The notes beneath the pieces are model-generated. The model ran no database searches. It was not told the DNA's origin and was given only the letters and a program-made list of their open reading frames with translations. A program made the translations under genes and the position numbers. From the NCBI GenBank assembly GCA_038380795.1, contig CM076259.1, positions 97,761,739 to 97,825,738 on the forward strand: 64,000 nt of DNA. Direction: 5' to 3'. Below are positions 13,401 through 24,420 of this stretch, piece by piece (positions within the stretch are counted from its first letter, which is position 1; each line of letters opens with the position of its first letter). This stretch comes from Pyrocephalus nanus (taxonomy: Eukaryota > Chordata > Aves > Passeriformes > Tyrannidae).

Positions 13401-16400
13401 TCATTGTATCCAGCTGTTTGGTTTATGAGAGGTGAAAACTATTATATGGGACATTACCGTGATATAAATGAAAACATTTCTTAGCATGTGGTCCACTAGC
13501 ATGGAAATGAACAGGTTGTAGAGATAGCCAGATAAAGCTAAAAGCAGTACTTAAAGGCTAACTGATACAAAATCGGTGCTAGGTCCAGTTAGTGAACTGA
13601 TTAAAAAAATAATAAATAAAATAGGCAGCATGGATTTGCTCATAGCTGTTGTTAATTTCAGTGAACACCACTGAGAATTTCTTACATGAGCAATCTCTGA
13701 TGGAGTTGGGCTACTTCAAAGTTTAAAATTTTTAGCGGGAAGCCTCCATTAAACCCGTTTTCACCTAAATCTGGGAGATGTCAGGATGGCCGGGAAAGTG
13801 GAAAAATGGATTTGTGGCCCATTTGACAACCTTATGATACAAATAGGCAGGAAAAGAATTAATTTACACAACATTTTTTTTTCCATTTGAAAGATGCCTT
13901 TGAGGACCAGAGAACAGAAGGGTATCAGAATATAGGTCTCTCTAAAAAACCCCAAATTAAAGTATGTAATTGAGAGGGTTTTAAAAATAAAATATTAATA
14001 GCTGTCAGGTGTCAAGCATATCTACATCAGTCATACGATTTTTATTTTTCAACGTCAAAAATTTAATACCTACTCTGATCCTTCCTGGTAGTAAGCAAGA
14101 GACAAGAAATTCAGACATTAGACATTGTAACACAATGGAACAAAACTGTCTCTTTTTAAGAGACCGTATTTGATGAAGTGGGGTTTTTACATTGTAAATA
14201 AAACACACTTTAAATGAGAAGGTGTCTATCCTGCAGAGTATGTTTATCTTATTGTGGTCAATGCTTTTTGCTTTTCGTAGGGCATTGCTCAGATAAACCT
14301 GACCGATGCAGAGAGTTCTGGTGAGATGCAGCTTCACTGGTATACTGTTCAGATCTTCACTGGTTCAGAGCCCCAGAGAGCGAGGACCAAAAACCAGTGT
14401 GAAGACAGTATTCCTCAGTCTTCTGGAAATGTAACTACAGTTAAAACAGTATGGCTCTTATAAAAGTGATTTGTTTATTTATTTGTCAAATGAGACCTTT
14501 GGTGTGGTTGTTTGTGGTCTTATCTCAGGTGCAGATTTTTGCGGTGCTTAATTTTATTCCTATGGTTAGAGCTGGATTTCAGAAGAATAATTAAAAACTA
14601 GATCATGTCTGGACAGGTGCTTTGAGATACCTGTGTAACATACCCTATATATGGTTTTATGGTCGTTTCCAATACAACTGCTAAAAATTTCTGCCTCTGC
14701 CTTTGAAGAGCTTGTCAAGAAAGGTTTCCACCCTTGGAGATTTTTCAGCCCTTGACTGGGTCCTGGACAACCTGGTGAGGCTATGATGCCTTGCCTGCTT
14801 TGGGCAGAGCATCAGATTAGATGACTTTCAGAAATGTCTTCTGATATCTTGCTGGATGATATTCCAAGTGAGATAAAGTCTGCCCAGTATCTGTGACAAG
14901 CTGAACACCATGTACTTTTTGGTCATTAAGATTCAGGGCAGATCTTTGTTTTGTGTTTTGGTTTGGGTTATTTGTTGTGGTAGTTTTTGTTTGTGGTTTT
15001 GTTTGGTTTTGTTTAAGTGTGTGTTGGGTTTTTTTTAAGGAACATACAGTGGCTTTGTTTTTATCTTCTTATTGTGTTTTCTCTAAATAGTATGCATTAA
15101 GTACATTTGTTTTTTTCAAACAGTTTAATTTGAAGTCTGATTTACCTTACAGGATGCAGTGACAGCCCTGTTAGCTAGGACCACTGCTCAGCTAGAAGCA
15201 GTTGAGAGAGAGCTGGCAGAAGAGAGGGTGAAACTGGAGTACACAGAGGAAGAAATCTTGGAGATGGAAAGAAAGGAAGATCAGGCAGAAGCCATATCAG
15301 AAAGGTAAAAATGGTTGTTTTAATGGCTCCTTAAGCAGATAATAACTAATACTTCATCAAAGGTAGTTACACTATGGGTATAGTCTGAAATACAGCAGGA
15401 GTACAGTAAGTCCTTATTCTGAGATCTGCTTCCTGTTAGTGCTGCAAGTATAAAATTCTCTTCTGTCATGATTTGCAAACAGGAGAAAACCTTACTTGAA
15501 TAGCTGGTTGAGTTTAGAGGACTTGGAATTTGGGGAGTGGGAAAACATTATATCATACAGAAACTTTGCTAGGGAGACAATTGTAATGGGTTTGTAATAG
15601 CCCTGTACTAAAAAAAAAAAAACAGTAAATAAAATTTTGTGGAGACATGGGAAAATGTTAGGGTTGCGATTTCATCCTTAATAGTACTTCTAGTTTGTTA
15701 CATGAATGGTGTTGTTCTTTTTGCTATGGTTTTCTTAGTATTGGTAAAAAGACCAGAATATATGCTTAAAGAAAATTAGGAAGGTGAATTTTTTTGCTGT
15801 GAAATGTATTTGCTTCTCTGTGCCTGCAGAAATGCAAACAGGCTGTGTTCTGCCTATGAAAATACTATATTTTTATTGGAGAAATAATATTTTTAAATGA
15901 TAAACTGATTTGGATAATGAAATACATAAACTTGACGCGTAATTGCATGAGCTTTTTTAATACCTGCAAAATTATTGTGATGTTCTGACTTTAGGAGTTG
16001 GCAAGCAGAATCTGTTGACAGTGGATGCAGTAATTGCACCCAGACTAGTCCTCCTTATCCAGAGCCGTTTTGCGGGGATTCGTTAGCTGGACACGTGTTT
16101 GCAACTCAAGCAGGCCAGTACAGTTCTGGAAAAATGCAGCCTCCACCACTAAAGGTAATGAGAGAAGACACTGCAGTACAGAAACTGCTAAATGCCTGGA
16201 CCACACACTGCTGCTCCTAGAGCTGGAGTCTGGATTGATCAGGAGAGAAAAGAGTCAGAAATTCCATCAACAATCCTGTATCTGCACTGCCTTCATTACA
16301 GCAGTGCCACTACTGAGTTGTTAGAAATGCCGCTTTAGGGCTGGGGTTTTTTTTGTTTGCTTACTGGTTTTACTTTTTTGCTTTACTATTTCTAAACAGA

Positions 16401-19400
16401 ATTTGGTTTTTTTATCAAGAGGCAAGCTATTTTTACTGTGGCCTTTACATAATCTGTAAATATGCACCTATATCAATTTCTGTGTTTACCTGAAATTGTA
16501 ACAGAAAAGATCATGGTCGAATTCCAGTACTCTTGGAAATAAGAATTTTGAAGAAACTGTGAAGAAGGAAATGTAATGTTTTAAGATTTGCATTACTGTT
16601 TGAGTGTTACAATAACAGAATAATTGTGCTGAAACTGATGTGTTTAAAATCTTTTGTATTCAAGATATGAGATACTAAAAATAATCCTGAACAAGCTGAA
16701 ATCATCAGATTTCCATTTAAGTAGAGGAACACAAGCCATTTGTGCTCCCTTTAGGGGAAGATAATACCTCCTTTTGAGGAGTGAGTTAACTAATAGTTTG
16801 GAAGCTTTGCTAGAGTAGTCCATGTTTTCTGTCTTTCTGAATATTTTACTGTTCTTGTATCATAGTTTGAACAGTCTTTCAGTTCCTTTTTTTCCCTTTC
16901 TTCTCTTCGTTTAACTTCCTCTAGTTTTAAGGTGGTTATTTGCTTTAGAGTCACTGTTCTTATTGAAAAGTTACTCAGTTTTTTTCTGTTGAGGCTGGAG
17001 ATCAGGTGGTAGCTTGGTTAATGCCTAGTTGCCAGTCCTGAATGCAGTCCTTGTGCTCTGCAGCTATGATTCATATTATAACTGCATCTCATAATTGTTA
17101 CTGTTCCACTGAAGGCTTCTGAAAGGTAATCTTATAATTTTGAATGACCTAGTTTTAAAACTTTTTAAAAAATGAGGTAATTCTTCCTCTCTTCTTAGTG
17201 CTCATTGAGATTTGAATCTAGCTAGCAAATAGTTTACTTTTGATATTGTTGAAATGTCTGATTGTTTTGGCTACAAGAGAAAAAATAAGGAAAAAATAAA
17301 AAAATTTCCTTCATTGAAATTTTAGGTGGATAAGGAAACTAACACCGAGGATCTGTTTCCTGAAGAAGTTGCTATTCTTCCAAAAGAGAGAACCAGCCGC
17401 AGGCCACGGGGTTCTGCTTTTGTTCGAAGCAGCACCATTGTTCGTTCCCAGACCTTCTCGCCTGGAGCACGAAGTCAATATGTTTGCAGAGTGAGCAAGG
17501 CTTAAAAAGAAGGAGGGGGGGAGGGGCCTCCATGCAAATATATGTTTTTGATATTGTCTTTTTAAGGCTTTGTTGCATTTAGAAGAAACTTGTGCTACTT
17601 TTTAATAGTAATGAATAATCTTTCACTGAATTTAAACATAGCAGTGGGGAAGAGTTTCCCTGACTCTTTTTAAATGTTTAAACCTGGATTTGAAATTGAA
17701 CAATCTATGAGAAATTAGATATTAAGCTCTATTCCTTGGCAACCTTATATGTTAGGCTAGGGTGATTGGTTTTACAGAGGTTCAGTGCTGTCTGATGAAG
17801 TGTATAAACAGTTTGCTTAGAAGCCAAGTTTAACTTTCATGTGTCTAAAACTTTGGAAAAGGACACTACATGCTTAATGTTATGGTTATTGCATAAATAT
17901 TCTTATAACTCTGTTGCTGTCATGAATATAAGTCATAAGGTGCCTGTTACAGCAGTGGAACGTAGGGTGCCTGGGAGAACTGGTGTAAGTAATTGAGGAT
18001 CAGCTCACCTTGGTTGATTGCTGTGTTCAGTGGTGAAAGGCTTATAAGCAGTTGGCTCATGGTTTTGTAGATTGATATGTGGGTATTGGTTTTGCAGCAT
18101 TGGTGGAATACACGTAGCTTTGATCGTACTCTTTCATCAGTTTATGAGATCTTGAGTTTGAAAATGCAGTAATGATTTTTAAATTTTGTGCTTTATCCTA
18201 AACAAAGGAAATTCTGGTTTTTGTTCTTTCTTACATTGTACACAGTGCACAAAAATTCTCAAATTCTTCAGTTTGATTTCTGAATTACATATCTGTTTGT
18301 AACATAGAGAATGTGAGTAAAAGACTCTTGCACACCAGATCAAAGATAGCATCAAAAGGAAAAGGTCATTGAACACCGTCACTTAGCCTGCATTTACTTA
18401 AAGTCAGATGGGAGGTAAAAGTGGGAGACTGTATTCTTCATGCCCATGACAGTAAATGCTTTAGGATGAAATGTTATTGCTTCTAAGTCCCCCCTCTATA
18501 TTTTTTTAGGTTACATTGTCTTGGATATATAGTGAAATGGTTGGTGAAACGTACCTGTATAACACTGATGATTTTAAGTTTTCTTGAATTATTGTAACTA
18601 TACTGTATAAGCACTATTATAAATACATTTTTTTAAATAACTAAAGCTGAAAAAAATAAGTCGCTTAAAACAAGACAGTTTCAGTGTATGTTAAAAAATA
18701 AGTCTCAAAAGCGAAAAAAAAAAAAAAAGGTTTCTTAATGAAGATGACCTTGTAAGCAACTTACATTGTCACTGTCTTTTTTCATCAGCTGTATCGCAGT
18801 GACAGTGACAGTTCAACCCTGCCAAGGAAGTCCCCTTTTGTCCGGAATACGTTGGAGAGGCGCACGCTACGGTATAAGCAGGTAAAATACCTAGGAAACG
18901 GATTTTTACTTTTCACTAGGTTACTAGAACACTGGTACTTCTTACACTTAAGCTTTAGATGTCTGCAGGTGCTTTCTGATCCTTTTAGGAAGCGTACAAA
19001 GCTTCTGCAGTGTAATTGGGGGGGGCGGTGCATGTTTTGTGTTTGTTTTGGGCTTTTTAAGCTAAAAGGTAGACGTGGAGAAGTTAAATACAGTTGTGAA
19101 CAATTATTAAGGAGGGAAGAAAGTGTGGCAGACAAAAATTATGTTAATGGGAACTGAATTTGTATTGATTTAGATGTAAAGTTTGATAAATCTTTACAAT
19201 CTAGTTTATGAAACAGGGTGTGGGCCTAGAGAAGCGTGTGTGAATATGGCAGTAAAACATTCATCTCCCCTCCCGTGCAGCCTAACAAATGATAGTATTT
19301 GAGACCCAAGTATTCAGGAATTAATAGGTTAAGCTCTTTTTTTGCCCCTGTGCCACTCCTCATGCTGTGGAACAAGTGGGCAGAGAAGGGCAGATTAGGC

Positions 19401-21937
19401 GTTAATGCCATGCATATAAATGACATAAGGTGTAGTCTGGTTAGCAGAAGTTAATGTCTTGCTGGTGTAGGCGAGTAGACAGCTATGCATCCCATATTGA
19501 TTCAGAATGTATCTTAAAAACAATATTGAATGAAGCCCTTTAAGAGGAACTTTGCTCAGTACAGTATTTTCTGATGTCATGACTTCATTATGAATTTTTC
19601 ATATTACATCCCTTTTATTATCATCATAACGTGGAATTTTAGTCCATAAACTTCAATTAGTTAACTATTTATAAGTCAAAAGGAAACTGTAAAAGGAGGT
19701 AGTAGAAAAATTCAAAAGTAGACTGTCAAAGGAGATAGTAGAAAGCATTAATTGAAAAAGTTATGTATGATACAGAAAACCCCTACAGCTAGCTGGCCTT
19801 GCACTGGGGGATATAAATAATCTCCAAAACTTCATGTGACAAAGACTTTGTGTGCGAAGTAAGTACAGAAAATGTATGGTCTGTATTGCTAAAGCAAGAC
19901 CAGTAAACCATGTTGAGAGTAATATATTGTGCATTTTATTTGAATCCTAATAACTCAGCAGTCCTGCAGATCATCTTTGGCTGAGCTTATGGCAAGGACG
20001 TCCTTAGACCTGGAGCTGGATCTCCAGGCATCCAGAACTAGACAGAGACAGCTGAATGAGGAGATATGTGTTTTAAGAGAATTGAGACAGCGTCTGGAAG
20101 ATGCCCAGCTCAGAGGGCAGACAGATTTACCCCACTGGGTCCTTCGGGATGAGCGATTCCGAAACTTGTTGAAGGAAGCAGAAAGGCAGGTATGGTAACA
20201 TGATGTAAGCACTCACTGTGTTCAGAAACTTCTGATTTCAAAATGTCTTGATTGTAACAAAGTGTCTAAAGAGCTGTTTTTACAGAAATATTGAGTTTCC
20301 TCCCTTGAAGTTTGCACAATAAAAACTATTGCATTGATTGTTACCAAACTGTAATATGTATTTGAGGACAGGTTTTTAGAGAATGGCACTATTTGCCAGT
20401 GGCACTTTTTGTTTTGTTTTGGGTTTTGTTTATTTATTTATTATTGTTGTTCATTTGTTTTGGTTTAGGTATTTGTTATTGGAGCTTTAATAATTTTCTT
20501 TCTTTTGATCTTTGAAAGAAATTTTTCTTATTTGATTTTTTTTTTTACAAGTATTTTGAATGTTCCCTAAGTATGTGATTTTTTTTTTTTCCTGCTCTTG
20601 GAGAAAGAAGTTGTAGACAAAGGTGGTGAAAGTGCACAACAAACAAGATTGTCATTGGATTGTCTGAGACAAAGACTGAGCCTAAATTTATTTTAAGATC
20701 TTGTTTGACAGTTCTGTATGCAGTAAATTTCGTAAATTTAATACATATCTGTCTGAAGAACATTAGGAAATGAAACAGCTCAGTCTTTTGCCTTTATAAT
20801 TCTTAGATTCTTAGGTGTTTCAGACAATGTACTTGTGTGGTTTCACTGTGGTCAGTGGAAAAAAAAATTCATTATTTTAATGTGAATATTCTTGTGTTTT
20901 ATATATTTACATGTCCATTTTAAGCATTATGTTTCTTGTTTTCAGACCAGACAGACCAAATTTGAACATCATCAAGAGCAAGCAGCTGAAAAAATGCTAA
21001 AGAAAGCATCAAAAGAAATTTACCAGTTGCGTGGGCAAAATCAGAAGGAGCCTATTCAGGTGCAGACTTTTAGGTAAGTGGTAATGCATATTGAAATAGC
21101 ATAGGAACAGTTCATTAGATAGGTTAAAGCTTTCTGAAACATTTAGCTTAAATTCTGTGTGTCTTGTGATAGCCAGTACTTCTAAACTGTATCTGGATTT
21201 GGACACAAGTTCCTTTTGAATTCTTTATACTGCAAAGACCCAAAGCTAAGGTTAAAGTTGCAGTGTTACAATTCACATAAAATTAAAAAATTAAAAAAAG
21301 CTTCAAATGCAGACAAAGCCTAGGTGATTCTTCCAACCAGTTGCTTTTAAGTTCAAATGTTGTGTCAGTTCTTCAATACAAGCCTGTGCACATAGTCTGT
21401 TTAATGCAATACGTATGTGTCACTAGTAACACACTTTCCCTAAAAATTACCCAGTAATAATCCAGCTTTCTCTCAAGAAGCCTTTTCTGTGGACTCTGTT
21501 TTCAGTGTTGCCATCTTTTTAGTCCCCCCTTCTTTTTGTAGACATTATTGCAAAATGTACAAGGGTGTATTTTGCTTTGCAGGACTTTCCTATGAAGCCT
21601 TTATACAGTCAGCTATGATTGGTGTTCAGTGAGTTGTATAACCCTTCCACCTAGATTTAAAAAAAATAGTGACTGTGTTCAACAGAAAGTTGTCAAAAGT
21701 ATATAGTGAGGTTTAGTAGTTTTTAAAGTTTGTTGCATTCAAATAAACCACCAGTTCAGTACATAAGTAACAAATTCTAACCACTAACCAGAGTAAAGAA
21801 ACCATGTTCTTGCGGGGAGGAGGGGGAACGTAGTTTGATTTACTTCCTTTTTCTCTTGTTTTGATCACAGAGAGAAGATAGCTTTTTTTACAAGACCAAG
21901 GATTAACATACCTCCTCTGCCAGCTGATGATGTATGA
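839..21937 (+). CDS. WWC3: WWC3 (KIBRA family), 3' part, 13 exons
   Basis: Spliced CDS: 839-1413, 7471-7591, 8359-8433, 9466-9552, 10448-10640, 14281-14448, 15153-15304, 15995-16154, 17326-17490, 18789-18881, 19962-20189 (or from 19959), 20946-21073, 21871-21937. All introns are GT-AG, and phases join to one open frame of 736 codons plus stop. WWC proteins are cortical scaffolds that bind LATS1/2 and restrain YAP, and they bind aPKC and PDZ proteins. Visible in order (numbering from the first whole codon, 840): Ser-rich linker 1-230, C2 domain about 250-375, Glu-rich coiled segment about 420-457, aPKC-binding-like segment with IVRSQTFSPGARSQY about 540-565, coiled coil about 620-650, and C-terminal ADDV, a PDZ-ligand-like tail. 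The WW domains lie upstream of the window. I chose WWC3 over WWC1/WWC2 because the C-terminal half matches remembered human WWC3 closely and because CLCN4 follows directly. No frameshift or internal stop was seen. Confidence 0.95.
876..938 (+). repeat. WWC3: In-frame 21-bp tandem repeat, three copies
   Basis: Units at 876-896, 897-917 and 918-938 encode SRGSLAS, SRGSLAS and SRGSLSS. The nucleotide copies differ mainly at synonymous positions (agc/agt, agg/cga/aga), so the peptide is held while the DNA drifts. KIBRA has a related but looser SRGSL pair at this site. Confidence 0.85.
4213..4350 (+). repeat. G/T-rich low-complexity tract
   Basis: About 140 bases almost free of A and C on the + strand. 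The first half has repeated GG pairs and ends in ggggaggggttgtgg. The second half is long T runs broken by gttgttg. It lies in a WWC3 intron and generates a spurious Phe/Val/Trp-rich open frame. Confidence 0.85.
5462..5545 (+). repeat. A/C-rich low-complexity tract
   Basis: A stretch of A runs interspersed with cc pairs and almost no G or T, including ccccccaaaaaacc. It is the reverse composition of the G/T tract 1.1 kb upstream. No target-site duplication was visible. Confidence 0.75.
7471..7591 (+). CDS. WWC3: WWC3 coding exon
   Basis: A 121-base exon between acceptor tccatggcag and donor aaaag|gtcagg. It encodes an Arg-rich run (RRSERRARR) followed by SLASDSGVFEALSKR. The last part matches the SDSGVYEAF-type motif of KIBRA and precedes the C2 domain. 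Confidence 0.93.
8359..8433 (+). CDS. WWC3: WWC3 coding exon (C2 domain start)
   Basis: A 75-base exon from acceptor ttcctacag to donor ttct|gtgagt. It encodes an acidic lead-in (NEDLEEPVYGDAASNEEPQ) and IHVGF, the first strand of the C2 domain, equivalent to VQIGLRY in KIBRA. Both junctions are split codons that read through correctly. Confidence 0.93.
9466..9552 (+). CDS. WWC3: WWC3 coding exon (C2 domain)
   Basis: An 87-base exon from acceptor ttttccag to donor aaaat|gtaagc. It encodes HDSGSECLLVHVLQLKNF, the second and third strands of the C2 domain, equivalent to the FMVIIAQLRNLHAF stretch of KIBRA. Confidence 0.93.
10448..10640 (+). CDS. WWC3: WWC3 coding exon (C2 domain core)
   Basis: A 193-base exon from acceptor gttctcag to donor ctattg|gtaagt. 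It encodes the C2 core, including HVRVYLPPLESG, LIFNEVFRIPV and LQLYICSVDHQQQEELL. These align with VYFRVAVLP, ILFNDVFRVAI and LRVDLCSVSKHRREECL of KIBRA. Confidence 0.95.
10641..14280 (+). other. WWC3: WWC3 intron, 3.6 kb
   Basis: AT-rich intron inside the C2 domain. No repeat family, RNA gene or credible open frame was recognised. Confidence 0.8.
14281..14448 (+). CDS. WWC3: WWC3 coding exon (C2 domain end)
   Basis: A 168-base, phase 0 to phase 0 exon from acceptor gcttttcgtag to donor aaaaca|gtatgg. It encodes GIAQINLTDAESSGEMQLHW, the last C2 strands, then YTVQIF and a hydrophilic linker. The donor is a weaker gtatgg, but the frame into the next exon (DAVTALLARTTAQ) is exact. Confidence 0.94.
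14700..14870 (+). mobile_element. Degenerate CR1 LINE 3' end, sense
   Basis: The text around cctggacaacctggtgaggc and gcatcagattagatgactt resembles the 3' non-coding end of avian CR1 (the 'group of words' ending in ggttggactagatgacc). It is heavily diverged and lacks the ATTCTATG-type terminal repeats, so it is an old copy. It lies in the intron between the exons ending at 14448 and starting at 15153. Confidence 0.5.
14949..15037 (+). repeat. G/T-rich low-complexity tract
   Basis: About 90 bases of tttg/gttt-rich sequence just after the degenerate CR1. It may be partly a decayed tail or simple-repeat expansion. Confidence 0.6.
15153..15304 (+). CDS. WWC3: WWC3 coding exon (acidic coiled segment)
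   Basis: A 152-base exon from acceptor ttaccttacag to donor aaag|gtaaaa. It encodes DAVTALLARTTAQLEAVERE and a Glu/Lys-rich helix, matching DAVSALLARTSAELLAVEQEL of KIBRA. The heptad-like spacing suggests a short coiled coil. Confidence 0.95.
15995..16154 (+). CDS. WWC3: WWC3 coding exon
   Basis: A 160-base exon from acceptor tgactttag to donor ctaaag|gtaatg. It encodes SWQAESVDSGCSNCTQTSPP followed by a less conserved Pro/Gly/Ser stretch ending PPPLK. From memory the first 25 residues equal human WWC3 and the rest is divergent. Confidence 0.93.
17326..17490 (+). CDS. WWC3: WWC3 coding exon (aPKC-binding-like)
   Basis: A 165-base, in-phase exon from acceptor aaattttag to donor tgcaga|gtgagc. 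It encodes VDKETNTEDLF and the conserved basic/Ser block FVRSSTIVRSQTFSPGARSQ. The corresponding part of KIBRA binds atypical PKC; that role here is inferred by homology. Confidence 0.95.
18789..18881 (+). CDS. WWC3: WWC3 coding exon
   Basis: A 93-base, in-phase exon from acceptor ttcatcag to donor aagcag|gtaaaa. It encodes LYRSDSDSSTLPRKSPFVRN and TLERRTLRYKQ, a basic Ser-rich stretch shared across WWC proteins. Confidence 0.95.
19962..20189 (+). CDS. WWC3: WWC3 coding exon (coiled coil), NAGNAG start
   Basis: The acceptor is a tandem ctcag|cag|, so the exon can begin at 19959 (extra Gln) or 19962. The later site gives RYKQ-SCRSSLAEL, which matches remembered human WWC3. The earlier site gives RYKQ-Q-SCRSS. 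The donor is ggcag|gtatgg. The exon encodes ARTSLDLELDLQASRTRQRQ, a predicted coiled coil and TDLPHWVLRDERF, a strongly conserved WWC-family block. Confidence 0.92.
20946..21073 (+). CDS. WWC3: WWC3 coding exon
   Basis: A 128-base exon from acceptor gttttcag to donor tttag|gtaagt. It encodes EQAAEKMLKKASKEIYQLRG and QKEPIQVQTFR, matching the KIBRA stretch KLMRQVSKDVCRLREQ. Confidence 0.95.
21871..21937 (+). CDS. WWC3: WWC3 last coding exon, C-terminus ADDV
   Basis: Starts after acceptor ttgatcacag and encodes EKIAFFTRPRINIPPLPADD-V then tga at 21935-21937. The C-terminal ADDV is the PDZ-ligand-like tail conserved in KIBRA. Confidence 0.96.
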
Positions 21938-22734
21938 CATGTTGCATTGTAAACATGAAGTATTTATCGCTTTTATTTTAATGAAGTTCTTAGATTAGCC
22001 AAGTTTCTTTAAAAAAAATTGTGCAAAAGCTAATATACACGTTTTGTAAAAAATAAAAAAAAAGTAAAAAAAGTAAACATAAACAAAAACATATATATAA
22101 ATATATATACATATATATTTTATAATAGCGACTGCAACAAGGCTTGGTTTTTCCTTGTTGTGAAACTGACATCTCTGAAGACAACTTATTTTATAAAAGA
22201 TCGACTATCCTGTTAAGAGCGTGTACAGTTTTTATGCTGTTTTATTTGACTTAAAGGCTGGAAGACAGAAACAAAGTGAGTTCAGGCAAATTCACTGTAG
22301 TGTAATTTATTTATAGTGCCTTTTTTCCTTGAAGGAAAATACCTACTTTAAGATGTATTTTAAGACTGAAATTTTGTTCCTCAGTATTTGTCATACAGTA
22401 GAATGGAATCATTGAGCTGGTTTTGTTTCTGATACCTGAAATGAAAATACTTTGTTCTAAAATTGTCACTTTTTTCAGCTTTATTATCTGTAGCTTATTA
22501 TGTACATTGTATCCTTTAGCACTGTCTGTGTTATAGCAAAATATTATCACCTGCAGTGTGTTTAACACTGATTAGAAGTCGTGTTAAACATTGCAGAATT
22601 CATTTGCATGTTCTTATTGTGCACTAATAGATTGTTTTCATTTCAATTGTGTCTAAAGTATCTTTATATTCTTAACTAGATCTTCAGTTTAAACGGGGGA
22701 AGGAAAAGGGTGGCAGGTCTTTGTTTTGCTGTTT

Positions 22735-22740
22735 AATAAA
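22735..22740 (+). terminator. Proximal poly(A) signal AATAAA of WWC3
   Basis: AATAAA in tgtttaataaaaaggg, followed 20-40 bases later by the GU-rich gtgtgagtgagctgtgtgg. This is the expected geometry for cleavage near 22755. Use would give a 3' UTR of about 0.8 kb. Confidence 0.45.
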
Positions 22741-23607
22741 AAGGGAGTTAAAAGAGCAGTGTGAGTGAGCTGTGTGGAAAGACTGCTAATGGAATATTAC
22801 AGTAATTGCTAGAGTTCTGAAGATTCTGATCTGATTCAGGAAAGCGTGTGTGTTCTGACTTTGGAAAGCAGCTGCTTTGAGTAAGGGTGCTTAAACACAT
22901 GTTCATCCTAAAGGATGTGCTTTGCGGTTAAGTGAAGCTTTCCAGGAGGAAGGTGTATAATTCTGGAGGGTACAGCTCACTTGATTGCTAGTTGAACCAG
23001 CTAAAATCTGGTTAGAAATAATTTTACTTGTGACCATTCGTTTTAATGAAAGACTGTCACCCTAAATTCCCGAGAATGCCAGTTTTGTGTCCTTGCATCC
23101 TGCAAGTGTGTAAAAATACTTCTTTACTAAGCTACTATAATAGAGTTCCTCATATTTTTCTAATTTTACATTACCTACAAAGAGAGGTGCCCAACACAAG
23201 ACTGATTTTTGCAAATTGCTGGAATCTCCTAGAAGGAAATTGTGTTGTCTTTTAATTAAATATCAGATTGGTTCCAAATTTTTATATGTCAGGAAGTCCA
23301 AACAACAGCCAAAACCTAAACAGACCTATCAGAATTTCTATTTTCAAATATTTTGTGAGTAAGCCCTCTTTGTGAATTTCAAGAGCTTAGACTCTGTTAC
23401 TTTGTCAAAGGTCAGGAAAACCTGGAAGTGAAATTGATTTACTTTTACTTATCCACGCCAAGGCAAAAAGCAAAAAGTGACGGGAAAAAAAGATTGTAAA
23501 CCTAAATCATTAATTAATGAGGTTGATTAACACAGACATTTAATCTTAAGGTAGTATTCCCTGTTTCCTAATATGACCTATAATCATTACAGGCATCAAG
23601 TGTTGCG

Positions 23608-23610
<3 letters not shown>

Positions 23611-23645
<35 letters not shown>
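23611..23645 (+). repeat. (AT)14 microsatellite with (GT) tail
   Basis: Fourteen AT units at 23611-23638 run directly into gtgtgtg. It lies in the presumed distal 3' UTR of WWC3. It is self-complementary and probably length-polymorphic. Confidence 0.95.
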
Positions 23646-24396
23646 AAATTAAAGTATATTTAGCATTTACCGTGCTATTCATCCTGAAGCCTGTTTTTGC
23701 CAGTGAGTTTTGGTGGGTGTATATTGGGTTCCTTGGGCACAAGTAGATGTATTCAGAAACTGTGCAGATAAAAACCAAATCATATAAGAAATTTGCAGTG
23801 TTTGTGTAAAAGTCTAGGGACAGCAAACTTATCAGTGCTCATTACTTGAAAAGACCAGTTAGTCAGAATTTCGCTTCTCATTTTCAACTGAGGCCATCAC
23901 ATAAGTAGCATTTATCCAAAGTTACCATGCAGTGACACCAGAAGTGCTTGGTGTGCCCTAAGAATAGACAACACCATGTTCCTGTGAGGCTGGTCAGGTA
24001 CTGGAAGGGGTTGTGCAGTGAAGCGGAGCACTCTGTCCCATAGGGTAGATGAAGAGTTGAGTGGATATAGCCCCAAGCATCCGGGTTGTGTTAGGCCTGC
24101 TTGGAGCAGGGCTTGGGGTAGGGACCTTTTTTCTGCCATGAATTGTTCTGTGACTGTAAAACAAAGGAGCAGTGTCTGGTGGCCTCCTCGCCAGGGGGTT
24201 CAGTTGGTGTTTTTAAATTGTGACTGCTGTGAGATGTCATCAGTGTATCTTGTGGGTCTGTGATTCTGACTGCTGTAATGAGTTCTGTCTTGATGCGGTA
24301 ATGAGTTATCATATTCAGTATTCATCTCTCTTGTTTTTGTCACAGTTCTGTATGATTGTGTCATTTTTGTATTATTTGAAAGTATTTCTTCTACAA

Positions 24397-24402
24397 AATA
24401 AA
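24397..24402 (+). terminator. Distal poly(A) signal AATAAA of WWC3
   Basis: AATAAA in acaaaataaaataattt. T- and GT-rich sequence follows from 24428 (gagttttgttatat and onward). It is the best candidate for the main WWC3 3' end, with an implied 3' UTR of about 2.5 kb. Confidence 0.4.
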
Positions 24403-24420
24403 ATAATTTGCCATAAACAG

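Larger units (their letters stand above)
21938..24420 (+). other. WWC3: WWC3 3' UTR (end inferred)
   Basis: Non-coding sequence after the WWC3 stop, AT-rich with A runs and TATA-type repeats at about 22040-22125 and an (AT)14 microsatellite at 23611-23638. It contains candidate poly(A) signals at 22735 and 24397. The distal end is set by the second signal and is an inference. No competing gene is visible here. Confidence 0.5.

Noticed and set aside
19684..19744. Imperfect direct repeat (ggagatagtagaaa / ggaggtagtagaaa)
   Set aside because: Two diverged copies in AT-rich intron. No further copies or function evident.
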